A DNA stretch of 17,161 nt from Anaerolineae bacterium (GTDB lineage Bacteria > Chloroflexota > Anaerolineae > Aggregatilineales > Phototrophicaceae). This document shows, piece by piece, positions 6,979 through 13,881 of this stretch. The translations under genes and the position numbers were made by a program. The notes under the pieces were generated by a model. The model saw only the letters and a list, made by a program, of their open reading frames with translations, was not told where the DNA came from and ran no database searches. The stretch is taken from assembly GCA_025454715.1 (NCBI GenBank), contig JALONY010000035.1, forward strand, positions 1 to 17,161. Reading direction: 5' to 3'. How positions within the stretch are numbered: the first letter of the stretch is position 1; every line of letters starts with the position of its first letter.

Positions 6979-8148
6979 CTAGAACCGGCGAGTCATCGGG
7001 TCAACATAGCCGGTCAGCTCGGCGTAGCCGAAGCCGGTCACATCCCCCGACAACTCAACCGCGCCTTCCCAATAGACTGGGTCGCTGTCGTACAATTCTT
7101 GGTCGGGCTGGAGCGGGGTGACGGTGAACGTCAAATCGACCGACTCGATGCGAATCTCCCAGCCCGCTGGGTACTCCCCGCCGGTGTGCGGGCTGACCCA
7201 CGTGGCGGTCGGGGTGATGGTGAAATCGTCGGACGGCAGGTAGCGCGTGCTGCCGTCGGCCTCGATGAGCAACCCACCGAAGGCCGGTTCTTTGCCGCCC
7301 TCGACCAGCCGGATTTGCCCAATCATCAGGTCGCGCCCGTCGTCGAAATGCAGCCCGAACCAATCCCAGCCCAGCGCGTCCTCGCCCAGCGCCGAGGTGC
7401 TGAACTCGTGGTCTTTCCACGACAACCCCTCGACCGCGAAGACCTGCTCGCCCAGCGTGATGCTGCCGGTGGTGGCGAGGCGCGAATGGCTGTAATAGTG
7501 GCTGGCATTGCCCGGGACGCCGCTCTTGGCGCTCAGGCCACCCTCGCCTTGCAACGCGGGGGCTTTCAAGGCTTCCAACGTCAAATCGACCGCAAAACCG
7601 TTGACGCTGGTGGCGCGGATGGTGAACAGGTCGGCCTCGCCCTCGACCGCAGCGATTTCCCAATCTTCCAAATACACCCGATACGGCGCGTCCGGCGCGT
7701 CATCGTGCGGGAGGGCATCGGCCAAGCCCGCCCCGCCTCGGCTGAAGCGTTGCTCATGATAAAAGCGTTGGTCGGCGATGTCGCTGACGGTGAAGTGCGC
7801 CATATACATGTGGTTGGTGCGCCACTCGCTCTCGCTGGCCGCCTCGCTCTCAGGGGCGATGGCGCGCCGGAAAATGGTGAACTGATAGCCGAAGTGACGC
7901 CCCTCGGGGTCGCGCACGTTGCCGGTGTAGTACCACCACTCGGTTTGATAGGTGCGGTGGGCGCCATAATTGCGCGGGAACGACCACTCGAGCGGGGCAA
8001 CCGCCCGCTCAAAGCCCGATGTATCGGTCTGGGGAGCCGACAACTGCGCGGTGGCCGTCACGTCGCCATCCCCGCCGGACTCAATCAACGAAAAGCCGGA
8101 CAGCGCGACGCCGACCACCACCAACCCGACCAACACCCACTTGAACAT
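6979..8148 (-). CDS. AttH/CrtC-type lipocalin-fold protein, exported
   Basis: A 389-residue protein with an N-terminal hydrophobic segment (about 4-22), either a signal peptide or an anchor, without a lipobox. Hallmarks of the AttH / hydroxyneurosporene-synthase (CrtC) superfamily follow: TEWWYYTGN (69-77), FGYQFTIFR (86-94), SHYYSHSRL (216-223 region) and SWKDHEFS (243-250) followed by GWDWFGLHFDDG. It ends with a Y-V-D-P segment. The fold is two lipocalin-like beta barrels in tandem. CrtC itself hydrates carotenoids; most bacterial homologues, often beside attEFG-type ABC transporters, have no proven activity. No carotenoid or transporter gene is visible here, so I do not assign a reaction. 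It is preceded by its own candidate promoter and followed 79 bases later by the Wzz-type gene. The stop is TAG. Confidence 0.85.
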   Translation of the reverse strand: MFKWVLVGLVVVGVALSGFSLIESGGDGDVTATAQLSAPQTDTSGFERAVAPLEWSFPRNYGAHRTYQTEWWYYTGNVRDPEGRHFGYQFTIFRRAIAPESEAASESEWRTNHMYMAHFTVSDIADQRFYHEQRFSRGGAGLADALPHDDAPDAPYRVYLEDWEIAAVEGEADLFTIRATSVNGFAVDLTLEALKAPALQGEGGLSAKSGVPGNASHYYSHSRLATTGSITLGEQVFAVEGLSWKDHEFSTSALGEDALGWDWFGLHFDDGRDLMIGQIRLVEGGKEPAFGGLLIEADGSTRYLPSDDFTITPTATWVSPHTGGEYPAGWEIRIESVDLTFTVTPLQPDQELYDSDPVYWEGAVELSGDVTGFGYAELTGYVDPMTRRF

Positions 8149-8188
8149 ACGCTACACCGCTTATTTTCTGACCGTTCGACATAAGGCC

Positions 8189-8197
8189 ATTATATCA
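8189..8197 (-). promoter_or_regulatory. Extended -10 promoter of the lipocalin-fold gene
   Basis: The minus strand reads TGATATAAT, a perfect -10 with the TGn extension. No -35 match is visible, which extended -10 promoters tolerate. Transcription would start near 8182, about 34 bases before the ATG at 8148. Confidence 0.5.
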
Positions 8198-8248
8198 GCG
8201 GGTGTGGTCGGGGGTTTCGGCTTCTCATCCAACTGTGAGCTGAACGAG

Positions 8249-8998
8249 TCAGCCGACCGCAAACAGGTTGTCGGCCAGCAACACCACCGCCAACCCAATC
8301 ACGAACACGGCAAAACCGCGCTTGAGCAGTTCGGTCGGCAGGCGCTGGTTGAGCCACTTGCCCGCCCAGATGCCGACGAAGCCCGCGCCGGTGAACACCC
8401 CAATCAGGCCGAGGTCGGGCAGGGCGTCGCCCCAGTGCCCCGCGATACCCGCGAGGCTGTTCATCGCAATCACGATTAACGAGGTGCCGACCGCTTGCTG
8501 CATCGGCATCCCGACCAGCATCACCAGCGCAGGCACGATCAAGAAGCCGCCGCCCACGCCCAAAAAGCCGGTTATCGCCCCGACCACCGCCCCGCTGGCC
8601 AGCACGACCGGCCATCCGGCGCGCAAGCCCGCGCTCGGTCGCCCGTTGCGCCGCAGCAACATGGCCAGCCCAATCACCAGCATCAGCCCGGCGAACAGCG
8701 ACATCAGCACCTGCGATGAGAACAAAGCCGAGAGCTGCGCGGTGAAGAAGGCCGCCACCATCCCCACCCCGCCGAACGTCAACGCCACCCTCCAATCGGG
8801 GCAACCGGTGCGCGTGTAGAGCATTGCGCCGAACGCGCTGTTGCTTCCGACGATTAACAGCGAAGCGGTCACGGCGGCCTGCGGCGATTGACCGAGCACG
8901 TACACCAGCGCGGGCACGGTCAAAATCGAGCCACCGCCGCCCAACACGCCCAACAGCACGCCAATCAGGCCACCCAACAGCACCTCTAAGCCGAGCAT
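8249..8998 (-). CDS. TauE/SafE-family sulfite/sulfur-anion exporter
   Basis: A 249-residue membrane protein with about eight hydrophobic helices and the internal duplication of the TauE/SafE family. The paired Gly-rich motifs are GVLGGGGSILTVPALV (17-32) and GFLGVGGGFLIVPALV (144-159). Members export sulfite or other organosulfur/sulfur anions across the cytoplasmic membrane. The true start is ATG 8998, preceded by AAGGGG at about 6 bases; the open frame extends farther upstream but only through the neighbouring gene. It begins 10 bases after the persulfide dioxygenase stop, so the two are almost certainly one transcript. Export of the sulfite produced by the dioxygenase is the natural reading, as in staphylococcal cst operons. 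Confidence 0.92.
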   Translation of the reverse strand: MLGLEVLLGGLIGVLLGVLGGGGSILTVPALVYVLGQSPQAAVTASLLIVGSNSAFGAMLYTRTGCPDWRVALTFGGVGMVAAFFTAQLSALFSSQVLMSLFAGLMLVIGLAMLLRRNGRPSAGLRAGWPVVLASGAVVGAITGFLGVGGGFLIVPALVMLVGMPMQQAVGTSLIVIAMNSLAGIAGHWGDALPDLGLIGVFTGAGFVGIWAGKWLNQRLPTELLKRGFAVFVIGLAVVLLADNLFAVG

Positions 8999-9008
8999 GG
9001 TGAACCCC

Positions 9009-10319
9009 TTAGACGCCCTCGGCCAACAGCGCGCCCGTGGTGGTCGGCAGAACTGCCGCCCAGCCATCCTCGCCGTCACGCAGGTTGACCACGTTGTCAT
9101 AGCCGTTGGCGCGCAACCACGACGCCACCATCTGCGAGCGGTAGCCGCTGGCGCATTGGACATACACCGTGCGGTCGGTCGGGACGTGCGCCAAGCGCGC
9201 CGGAAGGTGCGCCAGCGGCAGGTTGTGCGCCCCGACGATGTGGCGCGTCAGCCACTCACCGTGGCCGCGCACGTCGAGGATGTACGGTTGGGCGAGCGCG
9301 GCCAAGTCCACCGCGTCGATGGCGGGCAAGCCGCCGTCGGTCTCGCGCAACACGTCCGGCGTGGCCACCCCGATGATGCGGTCGAACCCGACGGCACGCA
9401 GGTGCGCCAGCACGTCGTCCAACATCGCGAGGTCGGGCAGCATCAGCACCACGTCGTCCGTCACCGTGACCAGCGAGCCGATGAAGGTGGACATTTCCAG
9501 CTCGGTGCGGGTCAGGCGTTCGGGGGTCGGCAGGTCGCGCAACAAGGGTGCGCCTTGCTTGTTGACCCGCTTCATCTGAGCGAAATAGCGCGGCGGCTCC
9601 GGTTGCCCGTCCAGCAACCAATCGACGAACGCGCCCTCGTCCTCGATGCGAAAGGCCGGGTTGAAGCGCTTCTCGTAACCTAGCGTGGTCGAGGGGATAG
9701 CGCCCAACGCCTTGCCACACGCGCTGCCCGCGCCGTGCCCGGGCCAGATTTGCAGGTAATCGGGCATGGCCTTCAAGCGTTGCACGGTGGCGAATTGCTG
9801 GCGTGCGCCCGGCACTTTGGTGCCCACCACCCCCGCCGCTTCTTCCAACAGGTCGGGGCGCCCGATGTCACCGACGAACAGCGCATCGCCGGTAAACAGC
9901 CCCATCGGGGCATCGGCGGCGGCGGTATCGGTAATCATGAAAGCGATGTGCTCTGGGGTGTGCCCGGGGGTGTGCACGGCCTCGACCCGCACGTTACCCA
10001 GCATCCACGTCTGACCGTCACGCACGGCCACCACCCCGCGCTCGGTAGCGAAGGCGTATTGCCAGTCGGGCGTGCCACACGCGCTGACGTATAGGGTTGC
10101 GCCGGTGGCGGCGGCCAGTTCGCGCCCGCCGCTCACATAGTCGGCGTGGATGTGGGTCTCGGCCACTTGGGTGATGGTCAAGCCTTCTTTTTGGGCGGCA
10201 TCCAGATACGGGCGGGTGTCGCGCATCGGGTCGATGACCAGCGCCTCGCCGGTCTTGGCGCACCCCACCATATAGGAGGCTTGGGCGAGGGCGTCGTCGT
10301 AGAAGTAGCGCAGGAGCAT
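9009..10319 (-). CDS. MBL-fold persulfide dioxygenase fused to rhodanese domains (CstB-like)
   Basis: A 436-residue cytoplasmic enzyme. Residues 1-235 are an ETHE1-type metallo-beta-lactamase domain with a non-haem iron site: HIHAD (56-60), HTPGH (116-120), TGDALFVGDIGRPDL (143-157, D145) and WPGHGAGSACGKALGAIPS (192-210, H195). A degenerate rhodanese-like middle (about 275-330, no Cys) and a C-terminal rhodanese (about 335-436) follow; the latter has the catalytic Cys389 in VQCASGYRS. Length and order match CstB, which oxidises low-molecular-weight persulfides to sulfite and on to thiosulfate. The start at ATG 10319 has a GAGG about 9 bases upstream. TauE follows 10 bases downstream; two single-domain rhodaneses lie upstream. 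Substrate (GSSH, CoA-SSH or another persulfide) cannot be told from sequence. Confidence 0.93.
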   Translation of the reverse strand: MLLRYFYDDALAQASYMVGCAKTGEALVIDPMRDTRPYLDAAQKEGLTITQVAETHIHADYVSGGRELAAATGATLYVSACGTPDWQYAFATERGVVAVRDGQTWMLGNVRVEAVHTPGHTPEHIAFMITDTAAADAPMGLFTGDALFVGDIGRPDLLEEAAGVVGTKVPGARQQFATVQRLKAMPDYLQIWPGHGAGSACGKALGAIPSTTLGYEKRFNPAFRIEDEGAFVDWLLDGQPEPPRYFAQMKRVNKQGAPLLRDLPTPERLTRTELEMSTFIGSLVTVTDDVVLMLPDLAMLDDVLAHLRAVGFDRIIGVATPDVLRETDGGLPAIDAVDLAALAQPYILDVRGHGEWLTRHIVGAHNLPLAHLPARLAHVPTDRTVYVQCASGYRSQMVASWLRANGYDNVVNLRDGEDGWAAVLPTTTGALLAEGV

Positions 10320-10392
10320 AATAAGGTACCTCGTGTTCTATAGCGGTACATCCAGCATACGCCCAGACCCCGCCGCGTTCGTGCCCGATTGC

Positions 10393-10409
10393 CCGATGGA
10401 AACCATCGG
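10393..10409. repeat. CCGATGG/CCATCGG palindrome upstream of the persulfide dioxygenase
   Basis: Two perfect 7-base arms around AAA, in the spacer between the soluble rhodanese and the dioxygenase. On the transcribed (minus) strand it lies just after the rhodanese stop but is not followed by a T run. Thus an operator or mRNA-end hairpin is as likely as a terminator. It shares AAAACCGATGG (minus strand) with the palindrome at 11358-11376. Confidence 0.5.
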
Positions 10410-10415
10410 TTTTAC

Positions 10416-10763
10416 TTATCTACCGCGCAAGACCGCGTAACCGCGCCGCACCCACGCCGTGATGCCGCCATCGAGGTTGTAGACGGTGAAGCCCGCCGCC
10501 TTGAGCTGCCCGACCGCCGCGCCGCTGCGCGCCCCCGACCGGCACATCACGATGATGTCGCGCTCGCGGGGCAGTTCGCCCATGCGCTTGGGCAATTCAC
10601 CCAGCGGGATGAGCTTGGCACCCTGTACGCGCAGTTCGGCAAATTCTTCTTGGGAGCGCACATCGAGCAAAAACGGCGGCTGTGCGCCGTTCAGGCGGTC
10701 GTGGGCGGCCTCGGCGCTGAGGGTGGTGTTGGCACCATTGAACAGGTTGGCGAGGAAGTTCAT
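10416..10763 (-). CDS. Single-domain rhodanese (sulfurtransferase)
   Basis: A 115-residue cytoplasmic protein that is almost entirely one rhodanese domain. FLLDVRSQEEF (31-41) is followed by the active-site loop CRSGARS (Cys74 at its first position) and NLDGGITAW (96-104). The Cys would carry a persulfide sulfane sulfur between thiols, or from thiosulfate to an acceptor. The start at ATG 10763 has AAAGGA at about 7 bases. It sits between a membrane-anchored rhodanese (53 bases upstream) and the persulfide dioxygenase (96 bases downstream), so it probably hands sulfane sulfur to that enzyme or receives it; this is inferred from context only. The stop is TAA. Confidence 0.92.
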   Translation of the reverse strand: MNFLANLFNGANTTLSAEAAHDRLNGAQPPFLLDVRSQEEFAELRVQGAKLIPLGELPKRMGELPRERDIIVMCRSGARSGAAVGQLKAAGFTVYNLDGGITAWVRRGYAVLRGR

Positions 10764-10816
10764 GTGGGAGTCCTTTCGGGTGGTTGTGGTGTTGTTTTAG
10801 AGGGATCGCAAGTTTT

Positions 10817-11263
10817 TTACTGCACCGGCAAGCCCAACGATTGCCAGCGCAAGATGCCGCCCATGTCGAACACCTGCGTATAACCGGCCTCGGCCAGCAC
10901 CTGCGCGGCGGTGGCGCTGCGGTTGCCCGAGCGGCAATAAATCACCACCGGCTGGTCTTTGGGCACGCTGGCGAGGTTGCTTTGCAGGGTCTGGAGCGAG
11001 ATGTTGACCGCGCCCGCGATGTGCCCGCTGGCAAACTCTTCGGGCGTGCGGACATCGAGCAAGAAATGCGGTGTTTGGCCGTCGGCATAGGTGCTGACGT
11101 ATTGCTCAGCCGTCAACATGGCCACGCCCTCGGCGGGCGCGGCAGGGCGGCTGAGCACCCAAACCGCGCCGATGGCCACCCCAATCAGGGCGATCATCAG
11201 CACGACGGTGGGCAGGTTCAGCGGTTTGGCGGTGTCGGTCTTGGGGGTGCGGCGCTTGGCCAT
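10817..11263 (-). CDS. Membrane-anchored rhodanese
   Basis: A 148-residue protein: a basic N-terminus (MAKRRTPK), one membrane helix (about 18-37), a short Ala/Pro spacer and a rhodanese domain (about 48-148). That domain has LLDVRTPEEFASGHIAGAVN (68-87) and the active-site loop CRSGNRS, with Cys110. The helix with positive N-terminus predicts that the rhodanese domain lies outside the cytoplasm. ATG 11263 is chosen because a GGAG lies about 9 bases upstream; ATG 11278 and ATG 11341 lack any ribosome binding site. It is the first gene of the sulfur block. An extracytoplasmic rhodanese could accept sulfane sulfur or thiosulfate before it enters the cell. The stop is TAA. Confidence 0.9.
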   Translation of the reverse strand: MAKRRTPKTDTAKPLNLPTVVLMIALIGVAIGAVWVLSRPAAPAEGVAMLTAEQYVSTYADGQTPHFLLDVRTPEEFASGHIAGAVNISLQTLQSNLASVPKDQPVVIYCRSGNRSATAAQVLAEAGYTQVFDMGGILRWQSLGLPVQ

Positions 11264-11357
11264 CGGGCGGGTCTCCATCGGCAACGGCGATACGGGACGT
11301 TTATCCAACGATACCGCGCACCGCCCGTGCTTGGATACCACGCCCTACCGATGATGT

Positions 11358-11376
11358 CCATCGGTTTTGCCGATGG
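11358..11376. repeat. CCATCGG/CCGATGG palindrome upstream of the membrane rhodanese
   Basis: Two perfect 7-base arms around TTTTG, in the 123-base spacer between the QLSLF-protein gene and the membrane rhodanese gene. A further CCGATG at 11348-11353 could pair with the same left arm as an alternative fold. It shares the 11-mer AAAACCGATGG (minus strand) with the palindrome at 10393-10409. No T run follows it on the minus strand. Confidence 0.5.
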
Positions 11377-11386
11377 GTGGCGCGGC

Positions 11387-11827
11387 CTAAAACAGGCTGA
11401 GCTGTTGCAAGCCGTCGGAGTCCTCGGCCTCGCCCGCGGCTTGGTCGTGGGCGGCGCGGTCGAGCGCCTCGGCCAGCGCGTCACCGGTCAGGGCTTGACC
11501 GTCGCGGTCATGCGGGACGAGGTTTTTCTCGACGCACGACGGGCATTGACACTCCAGCGGGTGGCGGTTTTCCAACGGTGCAGCGGCCTCGGGCGGAGGG
11601 GTGGGCGCGCCCACCTGCTCTAGGTCGGGTACGAAATCGGCGGGCAGGTCGTCGGCGCGCATGGTCGCCAGCACGTACAGCTCGCGCAATTCGTCCTCGC
11701 GGAACCCGACGCGGTTCATCACCCCGCCGAGGGTCTTGAGGGTCTCGCGCTCATTGGCGCGGGCGGTGGCCTTGTAATGCTCGCGTAGGCAGGCGCGCCA
11801 TTCGTCGGTGAACGGGCTATCAGGCAT
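11387..11827 (-). CDS. Uncharacterised protein with C-x-C-x2-C cluster and C-terminal QLSLF clamp-binding motif
   Basis: A 146-residue soluble protein that I do not recognise. ATG 11827 overlaps the RNase D 3' end by 8 bases; the open frame continues upstream only through RNase D. Residues 1-70 are charged and helical (D-E-W-R-A-C-L-R-E-H-Y..., E-D-E-L-R-E-L-Y-V-L-A), then an Ala/Pro linker (72-86). A possible metal site follows: H89, C93, C95, C98, H106, in ECQCPSCVEKNLVPH. An acidic Ala-rich helix (112-138) ends in a flexible tail whose last five residues are QLSLF (142-146). QL-[SD]-L-F is the consensus by which many bacterial replication and repair proteins dock on the DnaN sliding clamp, often from the extreme C-terminus. 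The stop is TAG. A link to DNA replication or repair is inference. Confidence 0.8.
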   Translation of the reverse strand: MPDSPFTDEWRACLREHYKATARANERETLKTLGGVMNRVGFREDELRELYVLATMRADDLPADFVPDLEQVGAPTPPPEAAAPLENRHPLECQCPSCVEKNLVPHDRDGQALTGDALAEALDRAAHDQAAGEAEDSDGLQQLSLF

Positions 11828-12989
11828 GGGGGGTGCTCCCGTTTTGCTCATATTGGGCGAGGACGGCCAAGATTTCGTCACCATAGGTGCGGGTGCGCCA
11901 CGGCCCCAGCCCCTCGATGTCGTCCAATTCTTCGAGGGTGGCGGGCGCTTTGTAGGCCAATGACCACAGGGTTTGCTTGGTCACGATCACGTCGGATTCG
12001 ACGCCGCGCTGCTCGGCGCGCTTCTTGCGCCACCCGTGCAAGGCGGTATAGCGGTCGGCGATGTCGGGCGGGACGAGGTCGGGTTGGGGCTGGGGGCGCG
12101 GCTCGGCCTGCAAGCCGCGCTGGACGGCGCTCAGCCACGCCTCGCCCCAACGCCGGATGCCGTTGGGCGACAGGCCAAAGATGCCGCGCAAATCGTCACG
12201 GGTGGCCGGTGCGCGTTGCGCCAGCTCGACCAGCGTGCGGTTTTGCGCGACGTTGACCGGCGGCAGGTCGGCGCGTTGCGCCAGCGACTCGCGGGTGAGG
12301 TACAGCTCGCGCAGCAGGGTCATCTGGCGCACCCCGAGGCGGGCGGGCACCCCAATCTTCCAATAACCCTCGGGGTCGAAACTGCGCCCTTCGTGCGGCT
12401 CGGTCAGGCGGCTGAGGTCGTCGAACGTCTCGCGGGCTTCGTCGAGGTGGCCGCGGGCGTCTAGCTCGGCCAACAGCATATCGCGCAGGTCGGGCAGGTA
12501 ATGCGTGTCGAGCTGGGCATAGCGCAGGCAGGCGGCGGGCAACGGGCGCTTGCCCCAGTCGTCGCGCTGATGGCTCTTGTCGAGCGCCACGCCCAAGTAG
12601 ACCTGCACGAGGTTTTGCAGCCCAATCTGGCGCAGGCCACAGATGCGCGCCGCCACCATCGTATCGAACAAGTTGGCGACCTCGAACCGGTAATCGCGCT
12701 TCAGGCACATCAAATCGTATTCCGAGGCGTGGAAGACCGCCTCGATGCGCGGGTCGGCCAACAGCTCGCCCAACAGCGCGAGGTCGGGCAGCTCCAGCGG
12801 GTCGATGATGTAATCGGCACTGCGGCTGCTGACCTGAATCAGGCAAACGCGCTCGCTGTAGGCGTGCAAACTGTTGGACTCGGTATCGAACGCCAACAAG
12901 GGCTCGCGGCGCAGCGCATCCACCATCGCCGAGAGCTGGCGCGGGTGATTGACGTAGTGAGCGGAGGGGATGGCTGGGGATAGTGGCAT
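11820..12989 (-). CDS. rnd: Ribonuclease D with two HRDC domains
   Basis: A 389-residue cytoplasmic 3'-5' exoribonuclease of the DEDDy class, which trims tRNA and other structured RNA ends. The catalytic set is visible: D35 and E37 in FDTESNSL, D92 in HASEYDLM, and Y157-x3-D161 in RYAQLDTHYL. Two HRDC helical domains follow (about 215-293 and 311-383), joined by a Pro/Gln linker; both keep the G-L or G-I turn seen in HRDC repeats. Length is close to E. coli RNase D, which also carries tandem HRDC-like domains. The start at ATG 12989 has no clear Shine-Dalgarno sequence. The 3' end overlaps the ATG of the QLSLF protein, so the two are co-translated. The candidate promoter is at 13043-13072. 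Confidence 0.93.
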   Translation of the reverse strand: MPLSPAIPSAHYVNHPRQLSAMVDALRREPLLAFDTESNSLHAYSERVCLIQVSSRSADYIIDPLELPDLALLGELLADPRIEAVFHASEYDLMCLKRDYRFEVANLFDTMVAARICGLRQIGLQNLVQVYLGVALDKSHQRDDWGKRPLPAACLRYAQLDTHYLPDLRDMLLAELDARGHLDEARETFDDLSRLTEPHEGRSFDPEGYWKIGVPARLGVRQMTLLRELYLTRESLAQRADLPPVNVAQNRTLVELAQRAPATRDDLRGIFGLSPNGIRRWGEAWLSAVQRGLQAEPRPQPQPDLVPPDIADRYTALHGWRKKRAEQRGVESDVIVTKQTLWSLAYKAPATLEELDDIEGLGPWRTRTYGDEILAVLAQYEQNGSTPHA

Positions 12990-13042
12990 GATTAAAATCG
13001 GTTGCGTTTCGTGGACGGACGAGTCATGATTGGTTCATCGGC

Positions 13043-13072
13043 ATTATAACGCGAGATGAGAGGGACTATCGA
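13043..13072 (-). promoter_or_regulatory. Candidate promoter of rnd
   Basis: On the minus strand a perfect TATAAT (13048-13043) lies 18 bases below TCGATA (13072-13067), a 4-of-6 match to the -35. Transcription would start near 13036, giving a leader of about 47 bases. It is back to back with the bc operon promoter. Confidence 0.5.
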
Positions 13073-13096
13073 GACGAGAATCCTCAGACTCTTCTT

Positions 13097-13126
13097 TTGA
13101 CACGTTTCTCTCGCTTGTGATAAAAT
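13097..13126 (+). promoter_or_regulatory. Promoter of the bc-complex operon
   Basis: TTGACA (13097-13102, perfect) and TAAAAT (13121-13126, 5 of 6) are 18 bases apart, and the -10 has the TGn extension (TGA directly before it). The start would be near 13133, about 92 bases before the Rieske ATG. A spaced inverted repeat overlaps the -35 and the start site. Confidence 0.68.
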
Positions 13127-13142
13127 ACACACAAAACGTGTC
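13099..13142. promoter_or_regulatory. Inverted repeat bracketing the bc promoter (candidate operator)
   Basis: GACACGTTT (13099-13107) and AAACGTGTC (13134-13142) are perfect 9-base inverted copies, 35 bases centre to centre. The left arm overlaps the -35 box and the right arm covers the predicted start. The left arm should not be transcribed, so it is better explained as a protein site on DNA than as an RNA hairpin. The binding protein is unknown. Confidence 0.45.
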
Positions 13143-13171
13143 TTTCAGGCAGAATCAGCAGAGATGGGGGG

Positions 13172-13186
13172 TGTCGTGGTACGACA
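13172..13186 (+). other. Small hairpin in the bc operon leader
   Basis: TGTCGT and ACGACA pair around GGT in the 5' leader, 39 bases before the Rieske start codon. Six base pairs is small; it may be a minor mRNA element or chance. Confidence 0.3.
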
Positions 13187-13224
13187 TCGACCGTCTCCAA
13201 GCGCAAGATTAGAGGAACACAAGA

Positions 13225-13842
13225 ATGGCAACCGCAAACCCCACCCAAGCCCGTTCGGGTGCTGTCGCGCAAGCGCCAGCGGTCGAAGTCAGCCCAGTTA
13301 GCCGACGCGAGTTCCTGTACTACATCTGGGGTGCGTCCATCGCCCTGATGTTGGGGCAGGTCGGCGTGGTCATCGTTTGGTTCGCGCTGCCCCGCTTCCG
13401 TGAAGGCGAGTTCGGCGGTGTGTTCACCTTCCCCGTCAGCGACTTGCCTGCACCCGGGGATGCTCCGGTCAACGTGCCCGCCGGGCGCTTCCATGTCAGT
13501 GCCAGCCCAGAGGGTGGCTTGGTGGCCTTGTACGGCGTGTGTACGCACCTCGGTTGCTTGCCCAAGTGGGAAGCGGTCAACGTGCGTTTCGCTTGCCCGT
13601 GCCACGGCTCGCAGTTCCTCGTCGATGGTCGTTACATCACGGGCCCCGCGCCCCGCGGCCTCGACCGTTTCCCGTTGACGGTGGTGCTGGCCGATGGCAG
13701 CAGCCGCACCAACGGCACCGATGGGTTCCCCATCGACATCAGTGATATTTCGGCGGACGACATTGTCGAAATCCGCGTTGACACCGGCGGTCGGGTCAAC
13801 GGCCCCGCACACGGTGCGCCGTATGCGTCTAGTGTTGGTTAA
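13225..13842 (+). CDS. qcrA: Rieske [2Fe-2S] iron-sulfur protein of the bc-type complex
   Basis: A 205-residue membrane-anchored subunit that takes an electron from quinol at the Qo site and passes it to cytochrome c. The cluster motifs are complete: CTHLGC (106-111) and CPCHGS (124-129). The ligands are C106, H108, C124 and H127, and C111 and C126 form the disulfide. GPAPRGLDRFPL (140-151) is the usual Pro loop. The N-terminus carries SRREFL (26-31) before a hydrophobic helix (about 33-54). This is a Tat-type signal anchor, consistent with export of a folded protein. AGAGGA about 8 bases before ATG 13225 sets the start. It is the first gene of the Rieske / cytochrome b / cytochrome c operon, the same order as qcrABC in Bacillus. 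Confidence 0.95.
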   Translation: MATANPTQARSGAVAQAPAVEVSPVSRREFLYYIWGASIALMLGQVGVVIVWFALPRFREGEFGGVFTFPVSDLPAPGDAPVNVPAGRFHVSASPEGGLVALYGVCTHLGCLPKWEAVNVRFACPCHGSQFLVDGRYITGPAPRGLDRFPLTVVLADGSSRTNGTDGFPIDISDISADDIVEIRVDTGGRVNGPAHGAPYASSVG

Positions 13843-13881
13843 GTCGAGTGGTAATGTAAGGGTTAGACGAGGAGAGGTGTA

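Noticed and set aside
6964..8184. A 406-codon plus-strand open frame opposite the lipocalin-fold gene
   Set aside because: It is the antisense shadow of a GC-rich gene: no family motif, Arg/Gly/Ala-biased composition and no ribosome binding site, while the minus-strand frame has clear AttH/CrtC motifs.
10393..10409. The CCGATGG palindrome as a plus-strand intrinsic terminator because TTTT follows it
   Set aside because: There is no plus-strand gene upstream to terminate; the flanking genes are all on the minus strand.
13164..13290. An out-of-frame upstream open frame overlapping the Rieske start
   Set aside because: It has no ribosome binding site, and its product has no pattern; the Rieske ATG has its own AGAGGA.
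13084..13812. A minus-strand open frame across the bc promoter and Rieske gene
   Set aside because: It is antisense to an intact Rieske protein and would have to read through a good promoter region; no recognisable domain.
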